Source: Myxococcales bacterium (GTDB taxonomy: Bacteria > Myxococcota > UBA727 > GCA-2721815). From it: a stretch of DNA of 64,000 bases. Shown piece after piece: positions 36,272 to 44,021 of the stretch (position 1 is its first letter; every line of letters begins with the position of its first letter). Where the stretch lies: assembly GCA_002721815.1 (NCBI GenBank), contig PBLQ01000046.1:1-64000 (forward strand), written 5' to 3'. The translations under genes were made by a program, and so were the position numbers. Below the pieces are notes generated by a model that did no database searches, was not told the origin of the DNA, and worked only from the letters and a program-made list of their open reading frames with translations.

Positions 36272-37291
36272 TTATTGGTGTGCTCCGCCCACGGGTGGGT
36301 GACGCCCGGGCAAGTGGCCGTGAGGATCTTTCGCAGCCGATCCCACATCAAAACGCAGCTCTTTCTTGCGCTCTTGGTTGAGGGTCACGCCAATGTCTTT
36401 TTTAATGGCTTCGATGTAAGCCTCAAATGCCACTTTGCGTTTTTGTCGGTAGACCCGGTTTTTCACTTGGGCACGAACCTCGCTAAGTTCACGATTGGTG
36501 GGCTCTCGAACGCCCAACTTTTTAAAAATATGATAACCCGTGCGGCTCTCGACCACGTCGGAAACCCCGTTCACCTCCGCAATGTCCCACGCCGCCTTGG
36601 CTGCTTTTTCCCCGTAGAGGCTCACAAGTTCGTCCCGGGAACGATAGCGCAAATCACCACCGGTGCTTTGCGTGTCTTTGTCTTGTGAATGCTTGCGAAC
36701 CAGTTCGCGAAAATGGGAGCGAGACGCCGATTTTTGTGGGGCGTTGGCTTGAGGCAAAACCTCGCGGGCGCGCGCCAAGCTGGCTTTTTTATCGTCACCG
36801 AATTCGAAGAAAATATGTGCCAATCTCGACATGGCTGGCTTTTTATAATCTTTCACATTCTCCTGATAAAACTTTTCAATCTCGGGCACCGTTACATCGG
36901 CCAATTTCACTTGGTTATCGAAGACATCGCGGGTGAGTTTTTGTACGATTAGTTTTTTAGCGGCATCCATGACCTCTGTGTCTTTGTCATAACCCAATGC
37001 AATGCCTTTTTCCGCCAAAAGGGCATAGCGGATTTGTCCGGTGATGAATTTATCTAAAGCTGCTGGATCTTTTTCGTACTGCGCACGAACGTAAGGACTT
37101 TGTTTGTTGATGAGTTTTTGAATCTGGGAAACCGTAATGCGCGTATTCCCCACCCGAGCCAACACAGAGCTGTCTTTTTGAGGCTCGGCATCGAACTGAA
37201 ATACTTTTACTTTTCCAGTGGCGCCATCTCCCAGAGGCCGGGGACAGGCAGAAATCAAAAAGAGTAAAGAGAACAAGCCAAAGTACTTCAC
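36272..37291 (-). CDS. parvulin-type peptidyl-prolyl isomerase lipoprotein (first of three)
   Basis: Protein of 339 residues. The GTG at 37291 is preceded by GGAGGG and gives a lipoprotein signal (LFSLLFLISAC). The N-terminal part begins with LARVGNTRITVSQIQKLI, like SurA and PrsA. A parvulin-like domain at about 165-270 has RLAHIFFEFGDDKKAS, GGDLRYRSRDELV and TGYHIFKKLG. The C-terminal HGHLPGRHPPVGGAH is His/Gly/Pro-rich and might bind metal. The gene heads the three-isomerase operon. Upstream coding frame to 37447 overlaps the YkgJ-like gene and is not used. Confidence 0.82.
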   Translation of the reverse strand: MKYFGLFSLLFLISACPRPLGDGATGKVKVFQFDAEPQKDSSVLARVGNTRITVSQIQKLINKQSPYVRAQYEKDPAALDKFITGQIRYALLAEKGIALGYDKDTEVMDAAKKLIVQKLTRDVFDNQVKLADVTVPEIEKFYQENVKDYKKPAMSRLAHIFFEFGDDKKASLARAREVLPQANAPQKSASRSHFRELVRKHSQDKDTQSTGGDLRYRSRDELVSLYGEKAAKAAWDIAEVNGVSDVVESRTGYHIFKKLGVREPTNRELSEVRAQVKNRVYRQKRKVAFEAYIEAIKKDIGVTLNQERKKELRFDVGSAAKDPHGHLPGRHPPVGGAHQ

Positions 37292-37340
37292 AGGACCCTC
37301 CGCAATGAAAGGCCACCGATAGCGTGACCATCGCGGATGA

Positions 37341-37919
37341 TCAACCGCCTTCGCCAGGGGGGCCCGCAGGTGTGCCGGTAGCGATCTCGGCCATGGGCAC
37401 ACGCTCATTTGGGTTGGCGATACCCTGATCTGCACAAAAGCGGGCATTCACCACCCAAAGTAACTGATAAACCTTGGCCACGTCCAATACATCGGCCGCT
37501 TGCGGTATTTTCCCTGAATCAAAATTCAACGAACATGTGACCGTGTCTTCGCCCAAGACCCTCAGCGCACCTGGCCTGCGCGATGTCTCACTATCGGTCA
37601 TTTTCATCGGCAAGCCGTGGGTTCGACACACCAAAGGCCGGTGCGCATAAACGTCACACAGGCCTTGGGCATTCAAACAAGAGCAATGTGACTCAGAAAG
37701 CCGCTCTACCGAGCCAACTTGGGCCTTACCATCCTGCAAAGACGCCTGAATAAATGCCGCCTCTACGGGCAGGAGTGTTAACCCTGCTGTGCAGCACTGC
37801 GCACATCCGGGCTCACAGTTGATTTCGCTTTCAAATTTTCGCCACAGCGGTGTCGTGAAAGCCTCCACTTTGGCCAAAACCGCCCGGTACTCTTGAAATG
37901 CAGCATCTGAATTTTTCAT
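37341..37919 (-). CDS. YkgJ-family cysteine cluster protein
   Basis: Protein of 192 residues with the Cys cluster typical of this zinc- or iron-binding family: CEPGCAQCCTAG near 35-46, then CSCLNAQGLCDVYAHRPLVCRTHG near 97-120. The family is widespread with uncertain function; a metal or Fe-S cluster is likely. No signal peptide, so cytoplasmic. The ATG at 37919 has only a weak GGTG upstream. It lies 49 bases before the first parvulin gene and is probably part of the same transcript. The Pro/Gly-rich C-terminus (TGTPAGPPGEGG) is not conserved in the family as I know it. Confidence 0.82.
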   Translation of the reverse strand: MKNSDAAFQEYRAVLAKVEAFTTPLWRKFESEINCEPGCAQCCTAGLTLLPVEAAFIQASLQDGKAQVGSVERLSESHCSCLNAQGLCDVYAHRPLVCRTHGLPMKMTDSETSRRPGALRVLGEDTVTCSLNFDSGKIPQAADVLDVAKVYQLLWVVNARFCADQGIANPNERVPMAEIATGTPAGPPGEGG

Positions 37920-37979
37920 GTGAAACACCAATTTGGTTATTTCGCTTCGAATAAGATAAAACAAGGTTTGGAGGTCAAT

Positions 37980-38645
37980 CTGAAGTTCTTAACCGTCCAG
38001 TGCCCGCATTGCCTTCAATTGGTCAAAATTGCCGATGGCCAAACCACTGGCACCCAAGTGAGATGGGACTGTCCCCAATGCGAAACCGTCATCTCGCTGC
38101 CCTGCACCCCCTCACACTTGCCACAACCCGCATCACCCCCAATCCAAGAAGCGCCTTTGACCAGCGCTGTCCCGTCTTCGACAATGCCACAAACTCAACC
38201 AGAACAAACTTCACCGTCCAAAAATCTTCCGGTCGGTTTGGCACAGGCCCTCGAAGTCATTGCCTCAGAATCCGCCGCAGGGCGAAGCATGAAAAACGCA
38301 TTTGTTCGGCTGTATGAAAATACATGGCGCGAAACAGATGCCCATCAAAAATTTTTACAGATTGCCAATCAGCAAAATGCTTTGGCGCTGGCAGGCAAGC
38401 TTTATGGCGCAGTCCTGCAGTCACTGCCCGAAGACGAGATGGCCATGGCCGGCCGTGAAAAAGTCCTGCAGCTGGGCATGGCTCAATTGGGGCACCTCCG
38501 TGCCGCCGCCCCCATCCGTTCCCGCTCCTTCACTCCCAAGAAATGGCTGATTATTGGCGGATTGATCTTCGTTCTTCTTGTGTTTTCAATGCTTTTCGTG
38601 GCTGTTCAAAGCCTTTTCTCGGGAGGGCCAACATCGCTCAATTAG
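37980..38645 (+). CDS. zinc-ribbon protein with C-terminal membrane anchor
   Basis: Protein of about 221 residues. The N-terminus is a zinc ribbon (VQCPHCLQLVKIAD, then WDCPQCETVISL), like the MJ0042 type found at the start of many myxobacterial proteins. A Pro/Thr/Ser linker, a helical region (LYENTWRETDAHQKFLQIAN) and a C-terminal membrane segment (WLIIGGLIFVLLVFSMLFV) follow. The start is uncertain: a CTG at 37980 has GGAGG six bases upstream, while a GTG at 37920 in the same frame has no ribosome binding site and would overlap the divergent gene. Function unknown; it sits just before the cyclic-nucleotide and kinase genes. Confidence 0.65.
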   Translation: MKFLTVQCPHCLQLVKIADGQTTGTQVRWDCPQCETVISLPCTPSHLPQPASPPIQEAPLTSAVPSSTMPQTQPEQTSPSKNLPVGLAQALEVIASESAAGRSMKNAFVRLYENTWRETDAHQKFLQIANQQNALALAGKLYGAVLQSLPEDEMAMAGREKVLQLGMAQLGHLRAAAPIRSRSFTPKKWLIIGGLIFVLLVFSMLFVAVQSLFSGGPTSLN

Positions 38646-38646
38646 A

Positions 38647-38676
38647 TTGCACACCTCGATAAAATGGGGATAAAAT
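38647..38676 (+). promoter_or_regulatory. sigma-70-like promoter before the first cyclic-nucleotide-binding gene
   Basis: TTGCAC at 38647 and TAAAAT at 38671 are 18 bases apart. A start near 38683 would leave a leader of about 12 bases that still contains the GGGAG ribosome binding site. Confidence 0.4.
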
Positions 38677-38694
38677 AAACGAAGGCAGGGAGCC

Positions 38695-39525
38695 ATGGCC
38701 GCAAAAACAAGAACATTTGAAAAAGGTGAAGAGATCTTCAGTGAAGGCCAATGGGCTGAAATCGCCTACGTGGTCAAAAGCGGACGGGTGGAGATCTTTC
38801 TGGAACGTTCCGGGCGTAAAACCACCTTGGGAACCATGGGACCCGGTTCTTGTTTTGGAGAAATGGCGCCCATCTTAGGCGGCCGACGCTCCGCCAGTGC
38901 CCGAGCCATGCAACCCACTTTGTGTATCGAAGTAGATGCCCAAGTGCTGCAGCGTATGGTGGAGCAAAGCGATGCCATGATGCGTGCCATCGTGTTGTCG
39001 CTGGTGGAGCGCGTCAAAAGGCTCAACAAACATGCCGGTTACGAAATCAGATATGACAACGCCATCCTCACCTGTGCCCAAGGTCTGGTTCTGCTCTCTG
39101 ATTCACTTCCTAAGGACGTCGAAGAAGAAGCCAGCCCAGAAACCCGTATTATCATGCACGATGCTGTTCTGAGTTTGAGTAAAATTTCAGGACGCAACCG
39201 GGGACGCATTAACGATTTGCTCAAACACATGGCCGAACTCCACCTCCTTCGCATTGTGGGAACTGGCCCCACCGCCGATTTGGTCTTCAACCGTGATAAA
39301 ATTTTAGAACATGCTAATGGGCTGGCCAAAGTGATGGACGAGGAAAAAATCAACAAGCGAATGGCAGCGCTTGACACCCTCGACCTCAATGAACTTTCAG
39401 AAATGTTAAATAAAGATCCCGCAACCGTGTGGCAACAATTGCAAGGACACCCCAACCTCCCGGAACTGTTGCGCTTTCAATTTCGTGAAACCGTGGATTG
39501 GCTGGGGGTTCAATCAGATTCCTAA
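38695..39525 (+). CDS. cyclic-nucleotide-binding regulator-like protein, copy 1
   Basis: Protein of 276 residues. Residues about 5-120 are a cNMP-binding domain with the phosphate-binding cassette CFGEMAPILGGRRSASA, keeping the Glu and Arg that contact cAMP or cGMP. A connecting helix follows (LSLVERVKRLNKH). Residues about 160-200 (LSKISGRNRGRINDLLKHMA) could be a degenerate winged helix, but it is not the classical Crp HTH. The last 70 residues are helical (DLNELSEMLNKDPATVW). GGGAG precedes the ATG. The next gene is a paralogue of the same length, so the pair arose by duplication. Cytoplasmic. Confidence 0.85.
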   Translation: MAAKTRTFEKGEEIFSEGQWAEIAYVVKSGRVEIFLERSGRKTTLGTMGPGSCFGEMAPILGGRRSASARAMQPTLCIEVDAQVLQRMVEQSDAMMRAIVLSLVERVKRLNKHAGYEIRYDNAILTCAQGLVLLSDSLPKDVEEEASPETRIIMHDAVLSLSKISGRNRGRINDLLKHMAELHLLRIVGTGPTADLVFNRDKILEHANGLAKVMDEEKINKRMAALDTLDLNELSEMLNKDPATVWQQLQGHPNLPELLRFQFRETVDWLGVQSDS

Positions 39526-39619
39526 TGCACCAATGACCTTAAATTCAGTGCATTTTCTTGATTCTAGGGTGGTTTTTCGGGGAGAATCACCGCTATAAGG
39601 ACGACAAAGGCGGCAGTTC

Positions 39620-40447
39620 ATGGAAAAAAGCGTCTCGCAACATTTCGATAAAGGTGAAGTGGTCTTCTCCGAAGGCCAAAAAGGAAACACCTTTTACATC
39701 ATCAAGTCCGGTCGGGTTGAAATCAGTCTGGAGCAAAACGGTCGAAAAATGGTGCTGGGCACCTTGGGGGCCGGCTCTTGCTTTGGTGAGATGGCTGCCC
39801 TCACAGGGGAGCGACGGGCCGCCACGGCCACTGCCATTTCCTCCACTTTAGCGGTGGAAGTGAATGCAGACTACATCACGCGTTGGGGCGAAGTCCAAGA
39901 TCCCCTTTTACGCACTGTGCTCGAATCACTTTCCGAACGCGTTCGGCATCTCAACCAAGAAAAGCGCGAATCCTCTAACGACAACAATCTCATCATCAGT
40001 GTTTCCACCATGCTGCAAATTATGGGCAAGACCCTGGGCTCTGCCGACAGCGATGAAATCTCGGTTTCACTTTATGAAACCGTTTCCCGCGTGAGTCGCG
40101 TGACCGGTCGTTCTCGACCGCTCATCGATGAAGTGGTCAAGAGCATGGCTGAGCTCGGCCTCATACGTATCATGGGAGATGGCTTCGATCGACAATTGGC
40201 TTTTTCCAATGCCAACATCGAGCGGCACACCAAAGGGCTCACCAAAATCCTGGGCAAGTCCCTCGACCCCAGAGATTTAAACACGCTCGACATTGTAACG
40301 CTGGACATGCTCGCGTTTCATTTACAGGCAGACCCCGACGAAGTTTACGACATTCTCAGTCAGGCCGAAGGGTTCTCAGACTTGATCTGCTACAAACTAC
40401 AGTCCAGCATTGAGGCCTTCACGGCGCTCACCGAAGAAAATGAGTAG
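39620..40447 (+). CDS. cyclic-nucleotide-binding regulator-like protein, copy 2
   Basis: Protein of 275 residues, a paralogue of the preceding gene along its whole length. The cNMP domain has FDKGEVVFSEGQKGNTFYI and the phosphate-binding cassette CFGEMAALTGERRAATATA. The middle segment VTGRSRPLIDEVVKSMAELG matches the possible winged helix of copy 1, and the end DLNTLDIVTLDMLAFHLQAD matches its C-terminal helices. The two may work as a heterodimer or respond to different nucleotides. AAAGGCGG stands before the ATG. The kinase-ATPase gene follows 43 bases later on the same strand, which suggests one signalling unit. Confidence 0.85.
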   Translation: MEKSVSQHFDKGEVVFSEGQKGNTFYIIKSGRVEISLEQNGRKMVLGTLGAGSCFGEMAALTGERRAATATAISSTLAVEVNADYITRWGEVQDPLLRTVLESLSERVRHLNQEKRESSNDNNLIISVSTMLQIMGKTLGSADSDEISVSLYETVSRVSRVTGRSRPLIDEVVKSMAELGLIRIMGDGFDRQLAFSNANIERHTKGLTKILGKSLDPRDLNTLDIVTLDMLAFHLQADPDEVYDILSQAEGFSDLICYKLQSSIEAFTALTEENE

Positions 40448-40490
40448 GTAGCTTCGTGGCTCAAAAGCAGGTGTTGATGGGGACTCGCTT

Positions 40491-43400
40491 GTGACACAAA
40501 ATATCGAATTAGGGCCTTTCACGCTGCAAAAGCCCTTACAGAGCGGGGGCATGGGGCAGGTTTGGCAAGCCCTCCATCGCGATCAGAACATCCCTGTGGC
40601 CATTAAGTTTCTCGCAGACCGCAAAGTAGCGGTGGACTCGCGTCTTGAAATGCGTCTCCTCGAAGAGATTCATACCATCGCACGTTTGAGTCATCCCCAC
40701 ATTATCATGGTTCTGGATTACGGCTTTGTTCCAGAAAATGCCGATCCTAAGTTTTTACCGCCCAACAGCCCGTGGTTGGCCATGGAGCTTTGCTCGGGTG
40801 GACACTTGCTCGAAAGTCCGGCCACCACTTGGTCAGAGGCCCGGCAAATTTTCTCAGAGACGTTGCGGGCACTCGCCTACATTCATGCCCGAGGCATTCT
40901 ACATCGGGACCTCAAGCCAGCGAACATTCTCCTGGCCAACAAAACCGATTTGCGGCCCGGGGTGAAATTGGCCGATTTTGGCTTGGCCATGGACATTAAG
41001 AACCAGTTCGAAGAGAAACATACCTTTGGCACCCCGCATTACATGGCCCCCGAACAAACCCACAGCAACAAACGCATCTTCCAACCTGCCACCGATCTCT
41101 ACGCCTTAGGCTGCTTGGCTTGGGTGGTGCTCACGGGCAAACCCCCCTTTGCCGCTTTTGGCAAAAAACCCAAAGACATTCTCAATGCCCAGCGGCACAT
41201 CAACCCGCCCCAACTCATGGCGCGTTATCCAGTGCCCGAAAGCTTAGAGGGCTGGCTCCTGAAACTCTTGCGAAAAGAGCCACAAAACCGTTTTCAAACC
41301 GCCGCTGAAGCCTTCCGTGCCCTGCCTTCAGAACATGAACCACTCGAAGCAGTTGGCGAAGGTAGGTTGTTTCCATTTTTAACCCCACCCACTTCAAGCG
41401 AAGAAACCGCACCGGTCACCGATTTGATCACCCAAGCCTATCCCGAAAACGCTTCTGCGGATTACACGGTGGAGGGTTCGGTTGAAATTTTACCTGTAAC
41501 CAAAGAGCAAAAGCCCGTGGCCTGGCGAGACCCCCATTACCATCGCCCCGCACCCAAGCTGCTGGGGGCGGGTCTCAGTTTGATGAACCTTCGTGAAGTG
41601 GTCTTCGTGGGTCACGAGGAAGAAAAAGATCAACTCTGGCGTTACTTGATGGATGTCATTGCTGACCCCAAACCCAGCGGGGTACTCATCGCTGGCGCTC
41701 CAGGCATTGGAAAGATGGCGGTGGCCCATTGGTGGGCAGTGCGCGCACACGAGGTCGGGGTGGGCGAGTACCTGCACATTCGCTCCACTGATTCAGACGA
41801 TCCTTATGTGGCCATCAGCAAAGCCCTGGCCAAACATCTTCGCTCTGATGGACTCCAAGGTGACGATCTACAAGACCATCTATCGAGAACGTTTTTTGAA
41901 GGGCAAATCTTGAGTCGTTCCGAACGAGAGGGCCTCCAACGCTACCTCGACCAACCAGAAGAACTCGAAAAAGAAAAACACCGTCTTCGGTTGACCGCAT
42001 TGGCCCTCACCACCTTTTCAAACAACCGGCCTTTATTTCTCCTCTTCGACAACAACTGGGATGTTCCCGCTTGTATGGACACCATTCAAAGAATCAATGA
42101 GACCACCTTTTTGGGGCCCACCCCATTAATTTGGGTTTTGGTGCCCGAGAAATACGATTCACAGCCCCCGGCTGATTGGCTCACCTTCACCCTCCAGCCA
42201 CTTTCTAAAAACGAGATGATTTCCTTGCTGGATACCTACTTGCCGCTGCACCCCGTGCTCCAAGAGAAAATGGTGAACCTCTGCGCGGGCAAACCCTTTT
42301 TACTGAAACAATACCTGCAACAATTGGTGAGCGAAGAGGCACTCCAGCCCACCGGGCAGGGCTTTGATCTCAAGAACCCAGATCACTTCTCCTCCGAAGG
42401 GCCTCAAGAAAACCTGTGGCAAAACCGCATCACACACCTGCAAACCCATGCGCCACAGCAATACCAAGCCTTGGAAATTGCGGGGTTGCTGGGCGACCCC
42501 TTGGTCCCCACTTTATGGCAGAAAATTTGTAACGAACTGAACATCGGTTTTGCTCATGAAACGGCCCCCAGCTTGGTACGGCAAGGGTTATTGTTGTTAA
42601 CCGATGACGAGGATTTAACCCTCGCCCACCCGCTCCTTAAACAGGCCATTATTACACAAGCCAAACAAGAGCATCGATACCGAACATTGCACGCAGCATG
42701 TGCACAAGTGCTGGAGACCGCCTTGGGGTCTAGCCCAAAGGAACAAGATCAAATCCTAGGGCACTGGATGCAAGCCGAAGCCTGGGACGAAGCCCTTTCT
42801 TGCCTAGACCGGTTGATCGAAAAGCGCTTTGCCCACTCCAAAATTTCTGCGTTGCCCCCGCTGCTCCGTCAGCGAAAATTTCTCATCGACCAGCTGAACA
42901 TCCCCATGGAAACCATTCGTTACGCCAAAACGCTTACCTACCAATTAGAGCTGGCACGCATCCAGGAAAACAGTACGGAGCTGGCCAAGCTAGCAAAAAC
43001 CGTCCTACCCAAAGTACGAAAAGGACCATGGCGTGAAATTGCGTTTCATGTGTTTTCGACCTTGGGCCTTTACCGTGCGCAAAAGCACGCCTTAAAAAAA
43101 GCGGTGACCTACTACGAGGAAGCGCTGCGCTTATGCCCTGATGACGAGATCACCAAAGGACTCATGACGTACCACTTGGCCGATGTGGCCTATGAGCGTG
43201 GCGATTTGGAATTCGCCGAAAAAAGCTACAAGTTGTCTGAGCCGCTTCTTGGAAAACATGGATGGACCAAGCGACAAGGTGACGCCAATTATCGTTTGGG
43301 AGATCTGGCTTGGCTGTCAGGGGCGGGAGAAACCGCAGAACAATACTGGCAGACGGCACTGGGGCTTTACCGTCAAGAGAACAACCTGCGAGGGGAAAGC

Positions 43401-43886
43401 CTGATTCATAATTCCAGGGGTGAACTAGAGCGGCGATCCGGCAATTTCGCTAAAGCTGAAGGCCACTACCTCAAAGCCATTGAGTTGCTTCAATCCATGA
43501 ATGCTTCTTTCAATATCAATCTGTATAAAATCAATTTGGGCTTGGTCCTTTTTGGGCAACAAAAGTTCGACAAGGCCATCCAGCACTCTGAAGAAGCGGG
43601 CTATTTTTTTCGCACCTACGATCGGATTTATTTGGCCACCATTTGCAAGTTGACCGTCTTGTTGTGCCAGGCCGCGCTGTCCCCCCAAAAGCCGCAAACC
43701 GCCACCATTCAAAAGGTTTTGGAGTGGTTCCCAGAAAACAAAGCCATCGACAAAGATCTTTTGTGGCTGTGCGGTTTGGCCAAAGACTTCTTTCAAAGGG
43801 AAAGCCTGGGCGCGCTGCAAAGCATCCTGGAGTCTTTTTGCAATCAATATCAAGACCTTGCATCCCCTCCGATCATCCCTCAGTAG
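40491..43886 (+). CDS. Ser/Thr protein kinase fused to ATPase and TPR domains
   Basis: Protein of 1131 residues. The kinase domain spans about 8-275: SGGMGQVWQAL, Lys39 in VAIKFL, HRDLKPANI, ADFGLAM and APEQ. A linker follows, then an AAA/STAND-type ATPase beginning near 385 with the P-loop IAGAPGIGKMAV at about 400 and a Walker B-like LFLLFDNN near 515. The C-terminal 350 residues hold TPR units (YYEEALRLCPDDE, YRLGDLAWLSGAGETAEQYW). The plan is that of PknK-like large signalling kinases, where ATPase and TPR parts act as a switch. No membrane segment. The start is GTG with GGGGA upstream. It ends 135 bases before the lipoprotein array. Confidence 0.9.
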   Translation: MTQNIELGPFTLQKPLQSGGMGQVWQALHRDQNIPVAIKFLADRKVAVDSRLEMRLLEEIHTIARLSHPHIIMVLDYGFVPENADPKFLPPNSPWLAMELCSGGHLLESPATTWSEARQIFSETLRALAYIHARGILHRDLKPANILLANKTDLRPGVKLADFGLAMDIKNQFEEKHTFGTPHYMAPEQTHSNKRIFQPATDLYALGCLAWVVLTGKPPFAAFGKKPKDILNAQRHINPPQLMARYPVPESLEGWLLKLLRKEPQNRFQTAAEAFRALPSEHEPLEAVGEGRLFPFLTPPTSSEETAPVTDLITQAYPENASADYTVEGSVEILPVTKEQKPVAWRDPHYHRPAPKLLGAGLSLMNLREVVFVGHEEEKDQLWRYLMDVIADPKPSGVLIAGAPGIGKMAVAHWWAVRAHEVGVGEYLHIRSTDSDDPYVAISKALAKHLRSDGLQGDDLQDHLSRTFFEGQILSRSEREGLQRYLDQPEELEKEKHRLRLTALALTTFSNNRPLFLLFDNNWDVPACMDTIQRINETTFLGPTPLIWVLVPEKYDSQPPADWLTFTLQPLSKNEMISLLDTYLPLHPVLQEKMVNLCAGKPFLLKQYLQQLVSEEALQPTGQGFDLKNPDHFSSEGPQENLWQNRITHLQTHAPQQYQALEIAGLLGDPLVPTLWQKICNELNIGFAHETAPSLVRQGLLLLTDDEDLTLAHPLLKQAIITQAKQEHRYRTLHAACAQVLETALGSSPKEQDQILGHWMQAEAWDEALSCLDRLIEKRFAHSKISALPPLLRQRKFLIDQLNIPMETIRYAKTLTYQLELARIQENSTELAKLAKTVLPKVRKGPWREIAFHVFSTLGLYRAQKHALKKAVTYYEEALRLCPDDEITKGLMTYHLADVAYERGDLEFAEKSYKLSEPLLGKHGWTKRQGDANYRLGDLAWLSGAGETAEQYWQTALGLYRQENNLRGESLIHNSRGELERRSGNFAKAEGHYLKAIELLQSMNASFNINLYKINLGLVLFGQQKFDKAIQHSEEAGYFFRTYDRIYLATICKLTVLLCQAALSPQKPQTATIQKVLEWFPENKAIDKDLLWLCGLAKDFFQRESLGALQSILESFCNQYQDLASPPIIPQ

Positions 43887-44021
43887 TGCTAAAGCCGCGT
43901 TCTCAAACGCCATGCAGTGGCCTTTTGCGTTATAAATATGACCACAACGGGCGTGCTTTTACGTGAGATCAGAGCTATGATCTCGAGGAATCGCGCATCA
44001 ATACCAATGGGATAAGACTCG

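Noticed and set aside
38695-40447. Calling the two cyclic-nucleotide proteins Crp/Fnr transcription factors
   Set aside because: The nucleotide pocket is clear but the classical HTH of Crp (recognition helix with R-E-x2-R) is missing; DNA binding is not supported.
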